This document shows, in pieces, positions 38,920 to 48,270 of a stretch of DNA of 64,000 nucleotides; the first letter of the stretch is position 1; each line of letters starts with the position of its first letter. The DNA lies in the NCBI GenBank assembly GCA_022826665.1, contig JAJDUK010000041.1, forward strand, positions 82,738 to 146,737, given 5' to 3'. The translations under genes were made by a program, and so were the position numbers. The DNA is from Alphaproteobacteria bacterium. GTDB taxonomy: Bacteria; Pseudomonadota; Alphaproteobacteria; UBA828. The notes under the pieces were generated by a model. It searched no databases. It saw only the letters and a list, made by a program, of their open reading frames with translations, and had not been told where the DNA came from.

Positions 38920-39647
38920 CGGGCTGGCGGCCGAACGGGGATCAGATTCGTGCCGGCAAGCTCGCCGGTGCCGATCTCACGCGCTTCGACCTGCAGGGCT
39001 TCCACTTTCGCCAGGCCGACCTTCGCGGGGCAAGCTTTGCCGGCAGCATCCTGCGCGAGGTCGACTTGTGGAACGCCGACCTCACCGACGCCGATCTCAC
39101 CGGAGCGAACCTGCGCCTTGCGACGTTCAAGGGCGCCATCATGCGCGGCGCGCGGCTCGCCGGTGCCGACCTCTGGAGCGCCGATCTCAAGGTCGCGGAC
39201 CTCAGCGGGGCCGTTCTCTCCGAATGCAATCTTGCGCAAGCCGAGCTCGCGGGCGCCAAGTGCCAGGGGGCCGACTTCAGCCGTGCCGAGCTCTACTGCG
39301 CCGACCTTCGTCTCGCCGACCTGGAGGACGCCAATCTCGGCCGCGCCGACGGGCGCCTCGCCAAGCTGGAGGAGGCGGTGCTGATCGGCGCCAACCTGCG
39401 CGAAGCGAATTTTTCGGGCGCGAGCTTCAAGCGCGCGCGGCTCGCCACGGCGGACCTAGGCGGCGCCAATCTGCGCGAGGCGAACTTTCGCGAGGCCGAC
39501 CTGATCCGCGCGGACTTTCGTGGGGCCGAAGTTGCCGACGCCTTCTTCGGCCAGGCCAATCTCGACGGCACCGTGATGCCCGACGGCACCATCGAATCGG
39601 CCGCCCTGCGCCACTGGGCGCCGCCGGTCGAGGCCGACGCGAATTAA
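38916..39647 (+). CDS. Pentapeptide-repeat protein
   Basis: 243 residues. From about residue 14 to 225 nearly every fifth position is Leu, Phe or Ile in A(D/N)LxxA-type repeats, for example LTDADLTGANLRLATFKGA, giving a right-handed quadrilateral beta-helix. No signal peptide or enzymatic domain is seen. Some members mimic DNA and protect gyrase; most have no known role. It overlaps the preceding gene by 4 bp (ATGA). Confidence 0.88.
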   Translation: MTGWRPNGDQIRAGKLAGADLTRFDLQGFHFRQADLRGASFAGSILREVDLWNADLTDADLTGANLRLATFKGAIMRGARLAGADLWSADLKVADLSGAVLSECNLAQAELAGAKCQGADFSRAELYCADLRLADLEDANLGRADGRLAKLEEAVLIGANLREANFSGASFKRARLATADLGGANLREANFREADLIRADFRGAEVADAFFGQANLDGTVMPDGTIESAALRHWAPPVEADAN

Positions 39648-39653
39648 ACGGGT

Positions 39654-40748
39654 CTAGGCTCCTACGTCCACGATCGCCACCACCGGGCCGCCGCCCTGCG
39701 GCCCCTGGTGCATCGCATCGACCGAGACGAACACGGCGGGATCGCCAATCGCTGCCGCGGCGACACCGCCCACCGCGCCCTTGGAATGGCGGTGATGGTG
39801 AACGTCGGAATCGTCCAGCATGATCTGGCGGCGCCCACGCAGCCGCGCGGTGCGGTCGGCCTCGCACTTGATGAAGCAGTTCACCAGCTTGCCGCCGAGG
39901 TCGGCGGCGCGTGGGCGCTCCGGCAGGTTGAAGCCGGCATTGCGAATGCCGTCGTAGATGCCGTCGATGTCGAGCGCGTCCCGCATCACGCCGTGGCCGA
40001 TGCGGAAGCGCCCGCCGGCCCCCGGCGCATTACCGAAGAGGACGATTTGCCCGCGTTCGAGCTCCACGCCGGACGAGCACGAGGCGACCGAAGAGTAGAG
40101 CTCCAGATTGCGGCAGATTTCGTCGGCCTTGGGCATGCTCACCTCGCCGAGCGCGACGGCGATGCCGAGCCCGGTGGTGCCGTTGGAGACCCCCATCGAT
40201 TCATGGACCTCGCAGGCCACGGTCTCGCTGCGCCCGTGGGCCTCGCGCACGGTGTCGATGGTGAGCAGCGGAGTCTTGGTCTGCACGTAGTGGACGTCCG
40301 CCGGGTCGCTGATCCCGGCGTCGGCCATCGCCGCGCGGACGCCGTCCGCGATCTTCTCCACCATCGCGGGCCGGCCGATGTCCTCGGGCAAGATCGGCGC
40401 GCTCATGGCGGTGCCCATGGCGAGGCGAGCCGCGCCCTCGGGCCCGGTCTCGTCGTTGCTGGCGAAGATGGTCGCGTGGGGGGTGAGCACGCCGTCGCAG
40501 CCGCCCGACCAGACCATGGGGATCTCGCCGACCTCGGCCTCGCTGCGCGTGCCGTGCTTGAGCAGGACGCCGCGGAAGGCGGTGTCCGACAGGATGCGCG
40601 TGAAATCGTTGACCCCGCCGTTGCCTTCCGTCTTGCCGATCACGGCCACGACCTCATCCGCCGCCATGCGGCCCGACGCGATCAGCTCCTCCAGGCCGGA
40701 GGCGTCCGAGACCGACTTGATCTCGACCTTCGCAACGTCGATAGCCAT
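39654..40748 (-). CDS. Barbiturase / cyanuric acid amidohydrolase family protein
   Basis: 364 residues, normal for this small ring-opening amidohydrolase family. Three Ser-Lys active-site segments are seen: [16 protein letters not shown] (Lys39), [15 protein letters not shown] (Ser81) and [17 protein letters not shown] near the end; [13 protein letters not shown] covers the middle repeat. Barbiturase opens barbituric acid to ureidomalonate in oxidative pyrimidine breakdown; the cyanuric acid enzyme works on s-triazines. I cannot separate the two by eye. It follows a cytosine-deaminase-like gene by 20 bp, which favours pyrimidine or creatinine-like ring catabolism. Confidence 0.87.
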   Translation of the reverse strand: MAIDVAKVEIKSVSDASGLEELIASGRMAADEVVAVIGKTEGNGGVNDFTRILSDTAFRGVLLKHGTRSEAEVGEIPMVWSGGCDGVLTPHATIFASNDETGPEGAARLAMGTAMSAPILPEDIGRPAMVEKIADGVRAAMADAGISDPADVHYVQTKTPLLTIDTVREAHGRSETVACEVHESMGVSNGTTGLGIAVALGEVSMPKADEICRNLELYSSVASCSSGVELERGQIVLFGNAPGAGGRFRIGHGVMRDALDIDGIYDGIRNAGFNLPERPRAADLGGKLVNCFIKCEADRTARLRGRRQIMLDDSDVHHHRHSKGAVGGVAAAAIGDPAVFVSVDAMHQGPQGGGPVVAIVDVGA

Positions 40749-40768
40749 ATCTCACTCCCTCGCAGCTC

Positions 40769-42022
40769 TCAGGCCCAGGCCGTGCGGCGTTGTGTCACGG
40801 TTTCGGCGACCACTCGGCCGCGCTTGATGACGTGGGTGCGGTCCGCCCGCCTAGTCAGCGCCTCCAGCGGATCGGCCGCGTCGATGATCACCAGATCGGC
40901 GACGCAGCCGGGTTCCGCGCCGTAGTCGTCGAGCCCCATGGTGCGCGCCGCGGCCCCGGTCTGCATGTCGAAGACCGTCTCGATCTCGTGCGGGCGGCTC
41001 ATGTGCGCGGCGTGGCTCGCGAGGAACATCACCTCCAGAGGATCCCCCCGCCCGTAAGGGTAAAAGGTATCGCGGATGCAGTCCTGCCCGCAGGAGACGT
41101 TGACGCCGGCCTCCAGAAGCTCCTTCACGCGGGTGATGCCGCGCCGCTTCGGCTGCGCATCGCCCCGCCCCTGGAGCATGAGGTTGGTCGCCGGGTTCAC
41201 GATCATGTGGATGCCAGCCTCGCGCACCAGCCCGATGACACGGTTGGCGTAGTCCTCCTCGTAGCCCGCCAGCGCGCAGGTGTGACCGGCAGTGACGCGC
41301 CCCTGCCAGCCGTTCTCCACTGTCTGCTCAGCCAGAATTTCCAGAGTCCTGGCGTTTGGGTCGTCAGTTTCGTCCACGTGCATGTCGATGTCGGCGTCAT
41401 GGTGCGCGGCGATCTCGAACGCGAGCGCGATGTGGCGGGCGCTGTTGGCGGGTGATTTCTCGTTGAAGGGCATGCCACCGACCAGATCGGCGCCCGCCTC
41501 CATCGCCTTCCACATGAGATCATCGGTGCCCTTGTCCTTGAAGATGCCCTCCTGCGGGAAGGCGACGATCTGCACGTCCGCGACGTCGCGGGTGCGCTCG
41601 CGCGCTTCGAGCACGCCCTGGAGCGGGCGGAGGCCGCCGATGCTGTCCACATCGACATGGCTGCGGAAGCGCGTGACCCCGCAGGCGACCGCCGTGCGGA
41701 TGGTGCGCACCGCACGCGCGGTGATTTCCTCCACCGTGTAGGCGCGCTTGCGTGCCCAGATGATCTCGATGGCCTCATCCAGGGTGCCGGAGCGGTTGGG
41801 CCGGACATCGTCGTTGATCTGCGCCTTGTCGAGATGGATATGAGGCTCCAGGAAGCCCGCCACGCAGAGGCGACCGCCGGCATCGATGGTGCGCTCGGCC
41901 GCGGCCGCGCCGCCGGAGGGTGCGGGCACGAAGCGGCCGCCCTTGACGAAGAGATCGCGCGGCGCGTCCTCCCGCCAGAGATGGGCGTTCGTGATCGCGA
42001 GGTCGACCCGGTCTTCCGTCAT
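40769..42022 (-). CDS. Cytosine deaminase-like amidohydrolase
   Basis: 417 residues. The metal-binding [10 protein letters not shown] at about residue 63, [14 protein letters not shown], and the later TAGHTCAL match the CodA-type branch of the amidohydrolase superfamily. It probably deaminates cytosine or hydrolyses a related cyclic amide or amidine. The strong GGGAGGAG upstream of the ATG at 42022 fixes the start, which overlaps the gltX stop. It and the barbiturase-like gene form a downstream unit of gltX. Confidence 0.85.
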   Translation of the reverse strand: MTEDRVDLAITNAHLWREDAPRDLFVKGGRFVPAPSGGAAAAERTIDAGGRLCVAGFLEPHIHLDKAQINDDVRPNRSGTLDEAIEIIWARKRAYTVEEITARAVRTIRTAVACGVTRFRSHVDVDSIGGLRPLQGVLEARERTRDVADVQIVAFPQEGIFKDKGTDDLMWKAMEAGADLVGGMPFNEKSPANSARHIALAFEIAAHHDADIDMHVDETDDPNARTLEILAEQTVENGWQGRVTAGHTCALAGYEEDYANRVIGLVREAGIHMIVNPATNLMLQGRGDAQPKRRGITRVKELLEAGVNVSCGQDCIRDTFYPYGRGDPLEVMFLASHAAHMSRPHEIETVFDMQTGAAARTMGLDDYGAEPGCVADLVIIDAADPLEALTRRADRTHVIKRGRVVAETVTQRRTAWA

Positions 42023-43446
42023 CGATCGCTCCTCCCTTGGCCCCCGGCGTCCGCAAGGCGGGCCAGGGTCTCCTCCCGGCCGAGCGCGGCCATCACGGCG
42101 AAGATGCCGGGTGACGCGTGCGCGCCCGTCAAGGCCGCCCTGAGCGGCTGCGCAATGGCGCCGAGCCCGACACCTTCGTCCTCGGCAAAGCCGCGCACGG
42201 CGGCTTCGAGGTCCGCCTCGCTCCAGGCCGCAATATCCTGCAGGGCGGCCTGCAGGCGGCCGAGGCGTCTCCGCGCCTCGCTGCCCTCGTCGCCGAGGAG
42301 CCGCGCCGCCTTGGACGTCATCTGCAGGGGCCGGTCGCAAACCAGGAACGCCAGGTTGTCGGCGAGCTCGACCAGCGTCTTCGCTCGCGCCTTGGCCTCC
42401 GGCAGCAGGGCCATGATGCACCGGCGCCCTTCGTCCTTGGCGGCCAACGAGTACGTCGCGGCAAGCCTCTGCTCGACATCCGCCAGCAACGCCGCGTCGG
42501 CGCTCTCGCGGATGTAGTGGCCATTGAGGCTCTGCAGCTTCTCCATGTCGAAGCGCGCCGCGCCTCGGTTCACTGCGTCGAGGTCGAACCAGGCGATGGC
42601 CTGGCCGGTGTCGATGATCTCGTCGTCGCCGTGACTCCAGCCGAGCCTGAGCAGCGCATTGCGCATGGCAGCGGGCAGGATGCCGAGCTCGGCATAGGCG
42701 CCGACGGCGACGGCGCCGTGCCGCTTGGAAAGCTTCGCGCCGGACGGCCCGTGGATCAGCGGAATGTGAGCGTAGGCGGGCGGCTCCCAGCCGAGAGCGC
42801 GGAAAAGCTGAGTCTGGCGAAAGGCGTTGGTGAGGTGGTCGTCGCCCCGGATGGCATGGGTGATCCCCATGTCGTGGTCGTCCACGACTACCGAGAGCAT
42901 GTAGGTCGGCGTGCCGTCGGCGCGTAGCAGTACCATGTCGTCGAGAGCCGTGTTATCTATTTTGATATCACGTTGTACTAAGTCAGATATCAGTGTTTCC
43001 CCTTCCTGCGGTGCCCGAAAGCGGATTACGGGATCGATACCGGGCGGCGCCTCCGCCGGGTCGCGGTCCCGCCAGCGCCCGTCGTAGAGCGCCGCGCGAC
43101 CGGCGGCACGGGCCTCGGCGCGCATCGCCTCCAGCTCCTCCGGCGTGCAGTAGCAGCGGTAGGCCCCGCCAGTCGCGAGCAGGTCATGCGCGACGTCGGC
43201 GTGGCGCTGGCGCTGTTCGGACTGGCGCACGATCTCGCCGTCCCAGTCGAGACCGAGCCAGGTGAGCCCGTCGATAATCGCGGCGATGGCTTCGGGCGTC
43301 GAGCGCTTGCGGTCGGTGTCCTCCAGCCGCAGCCGGAAGCTGCCGCCGTGATGGCGCGCGTAAAGCCAGTTGAAAAGGGCGGTGCGCGCGCCGCCAAGGT
43401 GCAACATGCCGGTCGGCGATGGCGCGAAGCGCGTGACGACGCTCAT
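42019..43446 (-). CDS. gltX: Glutamyl-tRNA synthetase
   Basis: 475 residues. Class I synthetase with [19 protein letters not shown] (HIGH equivalent HLGG) and KLSKRHG (KMSKS equivalent). Charges tRNA-Glu, and in many alphaproteobacteria also tRNA-Gln. The protein sequence is normal throughout, but one stretch of 16 codons is unusually AT-rich (listed separately). The start ATG at 43446 is the family start. Together with comEC and lexA it is in the conserved alphaproteobacterial neighbourhood; gltA is not beside it here. Confidence 0.95.
   Translation of the reverse strand: MSVVTRFAPSPTGMLHLGGARTALFNWLYARHHGGSFRLRLEDTDRKRSTPEAIAAIIDGLTWLGLDWDGEIVRQSEQRQRHADVAHDLLATGGAYRCYCTPEELEAMRAEARAAGRAALYDGRWRDRDPAEAPPGIDPVIRFRAPQEGETLISDLVQRDIKIDNTALDDMVLLRADGTPTYMLSVVVDDHDMGITHAIRGDDHLTNAFRQTQLFRALGWEPPAYAHIPLIHGPSGAKLSKRHGAVAVGAYAELGILPAAMRNALLRLGWSHGDDEIIDTGQAIAWFDLDAVNRGAARFDMEKLQSLNGHYIRESADAALLADVEQRLAATYSLAAKDEGRRCIMALLPEAKARAKTLVELADNLAFLVCDRPLQMTSKAARLLGDEGSEARRRLGRLQAALQDIAAWSEADLEAAVRGFAEDEGVGLGAIAQPLRAALTGAHASPGIFAVMAALGREETLARLADAGGQGRSDR
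42952..42999 (-). other. AT-rich rare-codon island inside gltX
   Basis: Sixteen consecutive codons for [16 protein letters not shown] use gaa aca ctg ata tct gac tta gta and so on; 15 of 48 bases are G or C, in a gene otherwise built of GC-ending codons. Codons TTA, ATA, ACA and GTA are almost absent elsewhere in the gene. The island contains an inverted repeat TGATATC (42963-42969) / GATATCA (42986-42992). The amino acids are those expected for the enzyme. Confidence 0.75.
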
Positions 43447-43574
43447 GTGCGGTCTCACCCCCGGCAGACAACCCGGCCGTTCGCCACGGGTCTGAACGGT
43501 CGAGCGTTTAGCATATCGCCCGGCGACAGGCGACCGGCCGGCCACTGGCCGCATGGCCACAGGATGTCGCCCAC

Positions 43575-45683
43575 GTGTTGAGGCGCGCGGCGGGCCTGCG
43601 CATCCATCTCGATGCGGCGTGGGCCGCCGAGCGTCGCCGCGTGTTCCTCTGGGTGCCGGTCCTCTTCGGCGCGGGCAGCGGCCTCTACCTTACGCTGCCG
43701 GTGGAGCCGATCGGCTGGATCGCGCCGGCGGCGGCCGGGCTCCTCGCCGTCGCCGCGCTGCTCATGCGCCGGCACGCGGCACCGGCCCTCGGTCTCGCGG
43801 CGTTGGCGCTGCTCGCGGCCGGCGTCGCCTGCGCCGACTGGCGTTCCGACCAGGTCAGCGCCCCGGTGCTCGCGGGCCCCATAGGCCCGGTCGACGTCTC
43901 CGGGCGCGTGGTCTGGGTGGGCGCCGGCGACGGTCCGCAGCGCTATCTCCTCGATCGCGTGACGATCGAAGGCTTGGCCCCGGCGGAGACGCCCGCGAAA
44001 GTGCGCCTCAGCGTGCGGCGCACGGGCGCCGACGGGCTGGCCTCGCCCGGGACGTGGCTGAGCGCGCTGGCCTCGTTACGGCCGCCGCCGACGCCGGCGG
44101 AGCCGGGTGCGTGGGACTTTGCGCGGCGGGCGTGGTTCCAGCGCATCGGCGCGGTCGGTTTCGTCTACGGCGCGCCCGAGCCGACGGCCGCCCCTGAAGG
44201 TGAAAGCGGCGGCCTGCTCTCGCTGCTGTCGAGGGTCCGCTATTGGGTCTCCTCGCGAATCCTCGCGCACACGTCGGCCTCGGCGGGGCCGTTCGCGGCA
44301 GCGCTGCTCACCGGCGACCGCAGCGCCATCGAGAAGACCGCGCTCAAGGCAATGCGGGATTCCGGCCTCGCGCACCTGCTGGCGATTTCCGGGCTCCACG
44401 TCGGCCTAATCGCCGGATTCATTTTCTTCGCCACGCGGGGACTCCTGGCGCTGATCGAACCGGTGGCCCTCAGAGCGCCGATCAAGAAATGGGCTGCGGC
44501 CTGCGCCCTGGTGGGCGCTGCGGCCTACCTGCTGCTCTCCGGCATGAGCGTGCCGACCCAGCGGGCCTTCGTCATGGTGGGCGTCGTGCTGGTCGCGATC
44601 ATGCTGGACCGGGCGAGCCTTTCCATGCGGCTGATCGCCTGGGCAGCGCTGTTGGTGCTCGCAATCGCGCCCGAAAGCATGCTCGGGCCGAGCTTCCAGA
44701 TGTCCTTCGCCGCGGCCACCGCCCTGATTGCGACCTACGAAGCGGCGCGGGGCCTCTTCGCCCGAATGGCGGCACGCGGCGGCCTCGTGCTCCGTCCCGT
44801 GGTCTACGCGGCCGGCGTCACGCTCACTTCCCTGGTGGCTGGCATCGCCACCGGCCCGTTCGCGGTCTACCACTTCAACCGCATCGCGGATTACGGGCTC
44901 CTCGCCAATCTCGGCGCGGTGCCGATCACCGGCTTCTGGATCATGCCTTGGGGGCTGGTTGCGCTCATCTTGATGCCGTTCGGGCTCGAAGGGATTGCCC
45001 TCGCGCCGATGGGCTGGGGGATCGACGCGGTGGTCTGGATCGCGCGCCAAGTCGCGGCGCAGCCGGGCGCGGTCAGCCTCGTTCCGGCAATGCCGGCAGC
45101 GGCCTTGCTCGCGATCTCGATCGGCGGATTGTGGCTCTGCCTCTGGCGCAGCCGCTGGCGCTTTCTCGGGGTCGTCGTAATCGGCGGCGGGATACTGCTC
45201 GCCGGCCTGGAGCGGAGGCCGGACATCCTGATTGATGGCGACGCCCGCGTGATGGCAACGCGCGGCGAGGATGGACGACTCTGGATTTCGACCCGTCAGC
45301 GCGGGCGCTTCGTGAGCGACGTGTGGCTGAGGCGGGACGGGCAGGCGGAGTCGCCCACCTGGCCGCGAGGCGGCAAGGGCGTACCAGCCGCTGGGATTCG
45401 CTGCGATACGCTGGGCTGCATTCAGCGGCCCGGCGAAAAGATAATCGCGTTCGTGCGCGACCCGCGTGCGTTCGAGGAGGACTGCGGCCGCGCCGACCTC
45501 GTGGTCAGCACGGTTCCTGCCTGGGATCTGTGCGAAGGTCCCGAGACGGTAGTGGACAGGTTCGACCTCTGGCGCAGCGGCAGTCACGCCATATGGCTCG
45601 ATGAAGACGGCGCCCGCGTCGAAAGCGTGGCGAGGGCGCGTGGCGAGCGGCCGTGGACCGCTCGGCGTGCGCCTGCGCGCTAA
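43575..45683 (+). CDS. comEC: ComEC/Rec2-family membrane protein
   Basis: 702 residues. The N-terminal part has membrane segments and the DUF4131 region; the competence domain begins near [20 protein letters not shown] and [20 protein letters not shown], a strong family motif, and continues with [15 protein letters not shown]. The last ~150 residues do not show metallo-beta-lactamase motifs (no HxHxDH), as often in alphaproteobacterial members. ComEC forms the inner-membrane channel for DNA uptake, but competence is unproven here. Start GTG at 43575. It is divergent from gltX and ends 4 bp before the convergent lexA stop. Confidence 0.9.
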   Translation: MLRRAAGLRIHLDAAWAAERRRVFLWVPVLFGAGSGLYLTLPVEPIGWIAPAAAGLLAVAALLMRRHAAPALGLAALALLAAGVACADWRSDQVSAPVLAGPIGPVDVSGRVVWVGAGDGPQRYLLDRVTIEGLAPAETPAKVRLSVRRTGADGLASPGTWLSALASLRPPPTPAEPGAWDFARRAWFQRIGAVGFVYGAPEPTAAPEGESGGLLSLLSRVRYWVSSRILAHTSASAGPFAAALLTGDRSAIEKTALKAMRDSGLAHLLAISGLHVGLIAGFIFFATRGLLALIEPVALRAPIKKWAAACALVGAAAYLLLSGMSVPTQRAFVMVGVVLVAIMLDRASLSMRLIAWAALLVLAIAPESMLGPSFQMSFAAATALIATYEAARGLFARMAARGGLVLRPVVYAAGVTLTSLVAGIATGPFAVYHFNRIADYGLLANLGAVPITGFWIMPWGLVALILMPFGLEGIALAPMGWGIDAVVWIARQVAAQPGAVSLVPAMPAAALLAISIGGLWLCLWRSRWRFLGVVVIGGGILLAGLERRPDILIDGDARVMATRGEDGRLWISTRQRGRFVSDVWLRRDGQAESPTWPRGGKGVPAAGIRCDTLGCIQRPGEKIIAFVRDPRAFEEDCGRADLVVSTVPAWDLCEGPETVVDRFDLWRSGSHAIWLDEDGARVESVARARGERPWTARRAPAR

Positions 45684-45687
45684 AGGC

Positions 45688-46395
45688 TCAGTAGTTGCGG
45701 AGGATGCCCTTGAGCCGCCCCTGCACCTTGACCCGGCCGGGGCCGAAAATACGCGTCTCGTAGCGCGTGTTCGCGGGCTCCAGCGCGATCGATTCTCCCT
45801 TGCGCCGCAGCCGTTTGAGCGTCACCTCGCTGTCGTCCACCAGAGCCACGACGATGTTGCCGCTCTCGGCGGTCTCGCAGCGCTCGATCACGGCGGTGTC
45901 GCCATCCAGAATTCCGGCGTCGATCATCGAATCGCCGTCGACTTCGAGGGCGTAATGCTCGCCTGCCCCCAGCATCCCGCCCGGAACATCGATCTGGTTG
46001 GTCTCGTCGCGCAATGCCTCGATCGGCGTGCCGGCGGCAATGCGGCCATAGAGCGGCAGCGCAACGATCGCCCGATCGTCTGATGGCCGCTCGGTGCCCC
46101 GTCCGGAACGGAAATCGCCCTTGATGACACTCGGCCGGAAGCGCCGGCTCGGCTGCCGCTCAGGCACCTCGGCAACGCGAGAGGGTGGCGGCCTCAATAC
46201 TTCCAGCGCCCGCGCCCGATGCGGCAATCGTCGCAGGAATCCGCGCTCCTCAAGCGCCTTGACGAGCCTGTGGATACCGGACTTGGACTTGAGATTGACC
46301 GCTTCCTTCATTTCCTCGAACGAAGGAGCGATGCCGCGTTGATCAAGATAGGAATCGATGAAAAGCAGGAGTTCCTTTTGTTTCCTGGTCAGCAT
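45688..46395 (-). CDS. lexA: SOS repressor LexA
   Basis: 235 residues. N-terminal winged helix [17 protein letters not shown]. The self-cleavage bond is Ala121-Gly122 in GRIAAGTP; the catalytic dyad is Ser156 (GDSMID) and Lys194 (EVTLKRL). On RecA activation LexA cleaves itself and lifts repression of repair genes. GCGGAG precedes the ATG at 46395; a TTG two codons upstream is less likely. The promoter region holds a perfect alphaproteobacterial SOS box, so the gene represses itself. Confidence 0.95.
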   Translation of the reverse strand: MLTRKQKELLLFIDSYLDQRGIAPSFEEMKEAVNLKSKSGIHRLVKALEERGFLRRLPHRARALEVLRPPPSRVAEVPERQPSRRFRPSVIKGDFRSGRGTERPSDDRAIVALPLYGRIAAGTPIEALRDETNQIDVPGGMLGAGEHYALEVDGDSMIDAGILDGDTAVIERCETAESGNIVVALVDDSEVTLKRLRRKGESIALEPANTRYETRIFGPGRVKVQGRLKGILRNY

Positions 46396-46440
46396 CGGCA
46401 AACTCCGCGAAATCGAACAAAAGGGAAACCGTCTGCATAT

Positions 46441-46469
46441 GTTCTAGTTTGGTTCGCGCCGCCTGTCAA
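46441..46469 (-). promoter_or_regulatory. lexA promoter with LexA operator (SOS box)
   Basis: Read on the minus strand: -35 TTGACA (46464-46469), a 17-bp spacer, and TAGAAC as -10 (46441-46446). Over the spacer and -10 lies GAACCAAACTAGAAC; on the plus strand this is GTTCTAGTTTGGTTC (46441-46455), a perfect match to GTTC-N7-GTTC. A bound LexA dimer would cover the -10 box. The divergent nth starts 148 bp on the other side and might also be affected. Confidence 0.85.
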
Positions 46470-46602
46470 GGGGGCCCCTATCGCGCTCTAGAGTACGGGA
46501 TTATGCCTGTCGCTGGAAAGAGGTATGCCGGGCGTTCGGCGAATTTCCGCGATCGGCCCTCCCCCTTGCCCCGGCTGCGCGGCGGGTTACTCTCCGTGCG
46601 CC

Positions 46603-47235
46603 ATGAAAAAGGCAGCGGTCGCCGAGTTCTTCGAACGCCTCGCCGCGTGTATCGAGGCGCCGACCACCGAGCTCGACTACCGAAACCCCTACACGCTGCT
46701 GGTCGCCGTGGTGCTGTCTGCGCAGGCGACCGACAAGGGCGTCAACAAGGCCACCAGGGCGCTCTTCGAGGAGGTCGAGACGCCGGCGGAGATGGTCGCC
46801 CTCGGCGAAGCGCGGCTCAAGGAGCACATCAAGACCATCGGCCTCTACAACATGAAGGCCAAGAACGTGATCGCGCTAAGCCAGGCGCTGGTCGAGGAAC
46901 ACGGGGGCGCAGTGCCGAGCGACCGGGCGGCGCTCGAGGCGCTCCCCGGGGTCGGCCGCAAGACCGCGAACGTGGTGCTCAACACGGTCTTCGGCGAGCC
47001 CACCATCGCGGTCGATACCCACATCTTTCGGCTCGCAAACCGCAGCGGCCTCGCGCCGGGAAAGACGCCGCGCGCGGTGGAGGACGGCCTGAACAAAGTC
47101 GTGCCTGACCGCTTCAAGCAGCACGCGCACCATTGGCTGATCCTGCACGGCCGCTATGTCTGCAAGGCAAGGACGCCGGATTGCCCGGCCTGCGTCGTTC
47201 GGGACCTCTGCCGCTACAAGGGAAAGACGGCTTAG
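46603..47235 (+). CDS. nth: Endonuclease III
   Basis: 210 residues. Bifunctional DNA glycosylase/AP lyase for oxidised pyrimidines. The helix-hairpin-helix LPGVGRKTANVVL holds the catalytic Lys, with the catalytic Asp in VDTHIFRLANR. The 4Fe-4S cluster Cys set is visible as C-x6-C-x2-C-x5-C near the end (CKARTPDCPACVVRDLC). The ATG at 46603 is a family start. Divergent from lexA. Confidence 0.94.
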   Translation: MKKAAVAEFFERLAACIEAPTTELDYRNPYTLLVAVVLSAQATDKGVNKATRALFEEVETPAEMVALGEARLKEHIKTIGLYNMKAKNVIALSQALVEEHGGAVPSDRAALEALPGVGRKTANVVLNTVFGEPTIAVDTHIFRLANRSGLAPGKTPRAVEDGLNKVVPDRFKQHAHHWLILHGRYVCKARTPDCPACVVRDLCRYKGKTA

Positions 47236-47236
47236 A

Positions 47237-47381
47237 GCGCGTCCGTCTTGGACGGACGCGCGACAGGCCGCGACTGCGGCCCGCCGCTAATGCGGCGCCC
47301 TCGCGGAGGCACCGGCCGAAGGCCGGCTGCCGTGAGCGACAAATTGCTAAAGCGTTTCCGTGTGAAATGGAAACGCTTTAG
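47237..47381. repeat. Chain of six hairpins between nth and bactofilin
   Basis: Six inverted repeats follow one another in 145 bp: GCGCGTCCGT / ACGGACGCGC (47237-47261, 10 bp, loop 5); GGCCGC-GACT-GCGGCC (47266-47281); CGCCGC-TAAT-GCGGCG (47282-47297); CCTC-GCG-GAGG (47299-47309); CCGGCC-GAA-GGCCGG (47312-47326); and a perfect 13-bp stem CTAAAGCGTTTCC / GGAAACGCTTTAG with a 9-base loop (47347-47381). The last overlaps the bactofilin stop codon. It may be a mosaic of dispersed palindromic elements and can act as a two-way terminator. Confidence 0.75.
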
Positions 47382-48046
47382 TCAGCGCGCAGCTTGGACG
47401 CGGCCACGGACGGAAGCTCGACCGGGCTCGAACTCAACTCCAACTGGTCGGGTTCGGAAGCCTCCTCCGACGGCTCTTGGGCGTCGGCGGCCGGCGGCAT
47501 CGCCACCGGCTGCAGGTCCGCTTCGCGATCCGCCGGGTCGTATTCGAGGCGGCCGTCGAGGCGGCCGCCGCGCTCGACCTCGAACTGGCCATAGCGAATC
47601 TTGCCCGAAACGCGGCCCGACGCCCTGATGAAGAGCCGCTTCTTCACCTTGAGCTCACCATCGAACGCCCCGGCGATATCGGCATTGTCCACCGTCACGG
47701 TGCCCTTGAAGGTGCCGCCCTTCACGATTTCGAGCAGGCGCCCGTCGGGCATCGAGGCTTCGACTGTGCCCTCGACCGTCAGGCGCTCGCAATCGAGCAC
47801 CGTACCGCCGCTGATGGTCGTCTCCCGCCCGACGGTGAGCCGCTTGGGGTCGCTCTCCACACGTCCCGGCGCATCCGCCGGCACGGGATCGGGCGCACCG
47901 CGCGGCACGTCCGGGTGAAAGACGACGGTCTTGTTCGGCACATTGCGTCGCGACGATTCCACGACGACGCTGGGTGCGAGGCGCTCCTCGGCGCCCTCTT
48001 GAGCCCGACTGTCCTCTTCCTGATCCCCGCCCTTGCGTCGGAACAT
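47378..48046 (-). CDS. Bactofilin (polymer-forming cytoskeletal protein)
   Basis: 222 residues. Central DUF583 beta-helix from about residue 80 to 170: TTISGGTVLDCERLTVEGTV, GRLLEIVKGGTFKGTV, AGAFDGELKVKKRLFIRASG. Flanks are polar and disordered, as in the family, and the C-terminal tail is rich in Ser, Glu and Pro. Bactofilins polymerise without nucleotide at the inner membrane and scaffold wall enzymes. GGAGGGGAAT precedes the ATG at 48046. No cell-wall peptidase gene is adjacent. Confidence 0.88.
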   Translation of the reverse strand: MFRRKGGDQEEDSRAQEGAEERLAPSVVVESSRRNVPNKTVVFHPDVPRGAPDPVPADAPGRVESDPKRLTVGRETTISGGTVLDCERLTVEGTVEASMPDGRLLEIVKGGTFKGTVTVDNADIAGAFDGELKVKKRLFIRASGRVSGKIRYGQFEVERGGRLDGRLEYDPADREADLQPVAMPPAADAQEPSEEASEPDQLELSSSPVELPSVAASKLRAD

Positions 48047-48270
48047 ATTCCCCTCCGCGCCTTGTTCGCGGTTCCGGCCCGCTCCTTTGCGACGGCACGC
48101 CGGCTCCCCTCGCCGTCGAGGCCGCAGAGGCTGGCGATGCCGTCTGGTTCGGGGCCGGACGGTGACAGTAGAGCGAGACCCCGGCCTGCGCAATCAATTT
48201 GCGCCGGTCGATTTGTGGGCTGGCGTCGTGCGCAGGGGCCCCGCGCGGCACCACGGGGAGCTTGATGAGA

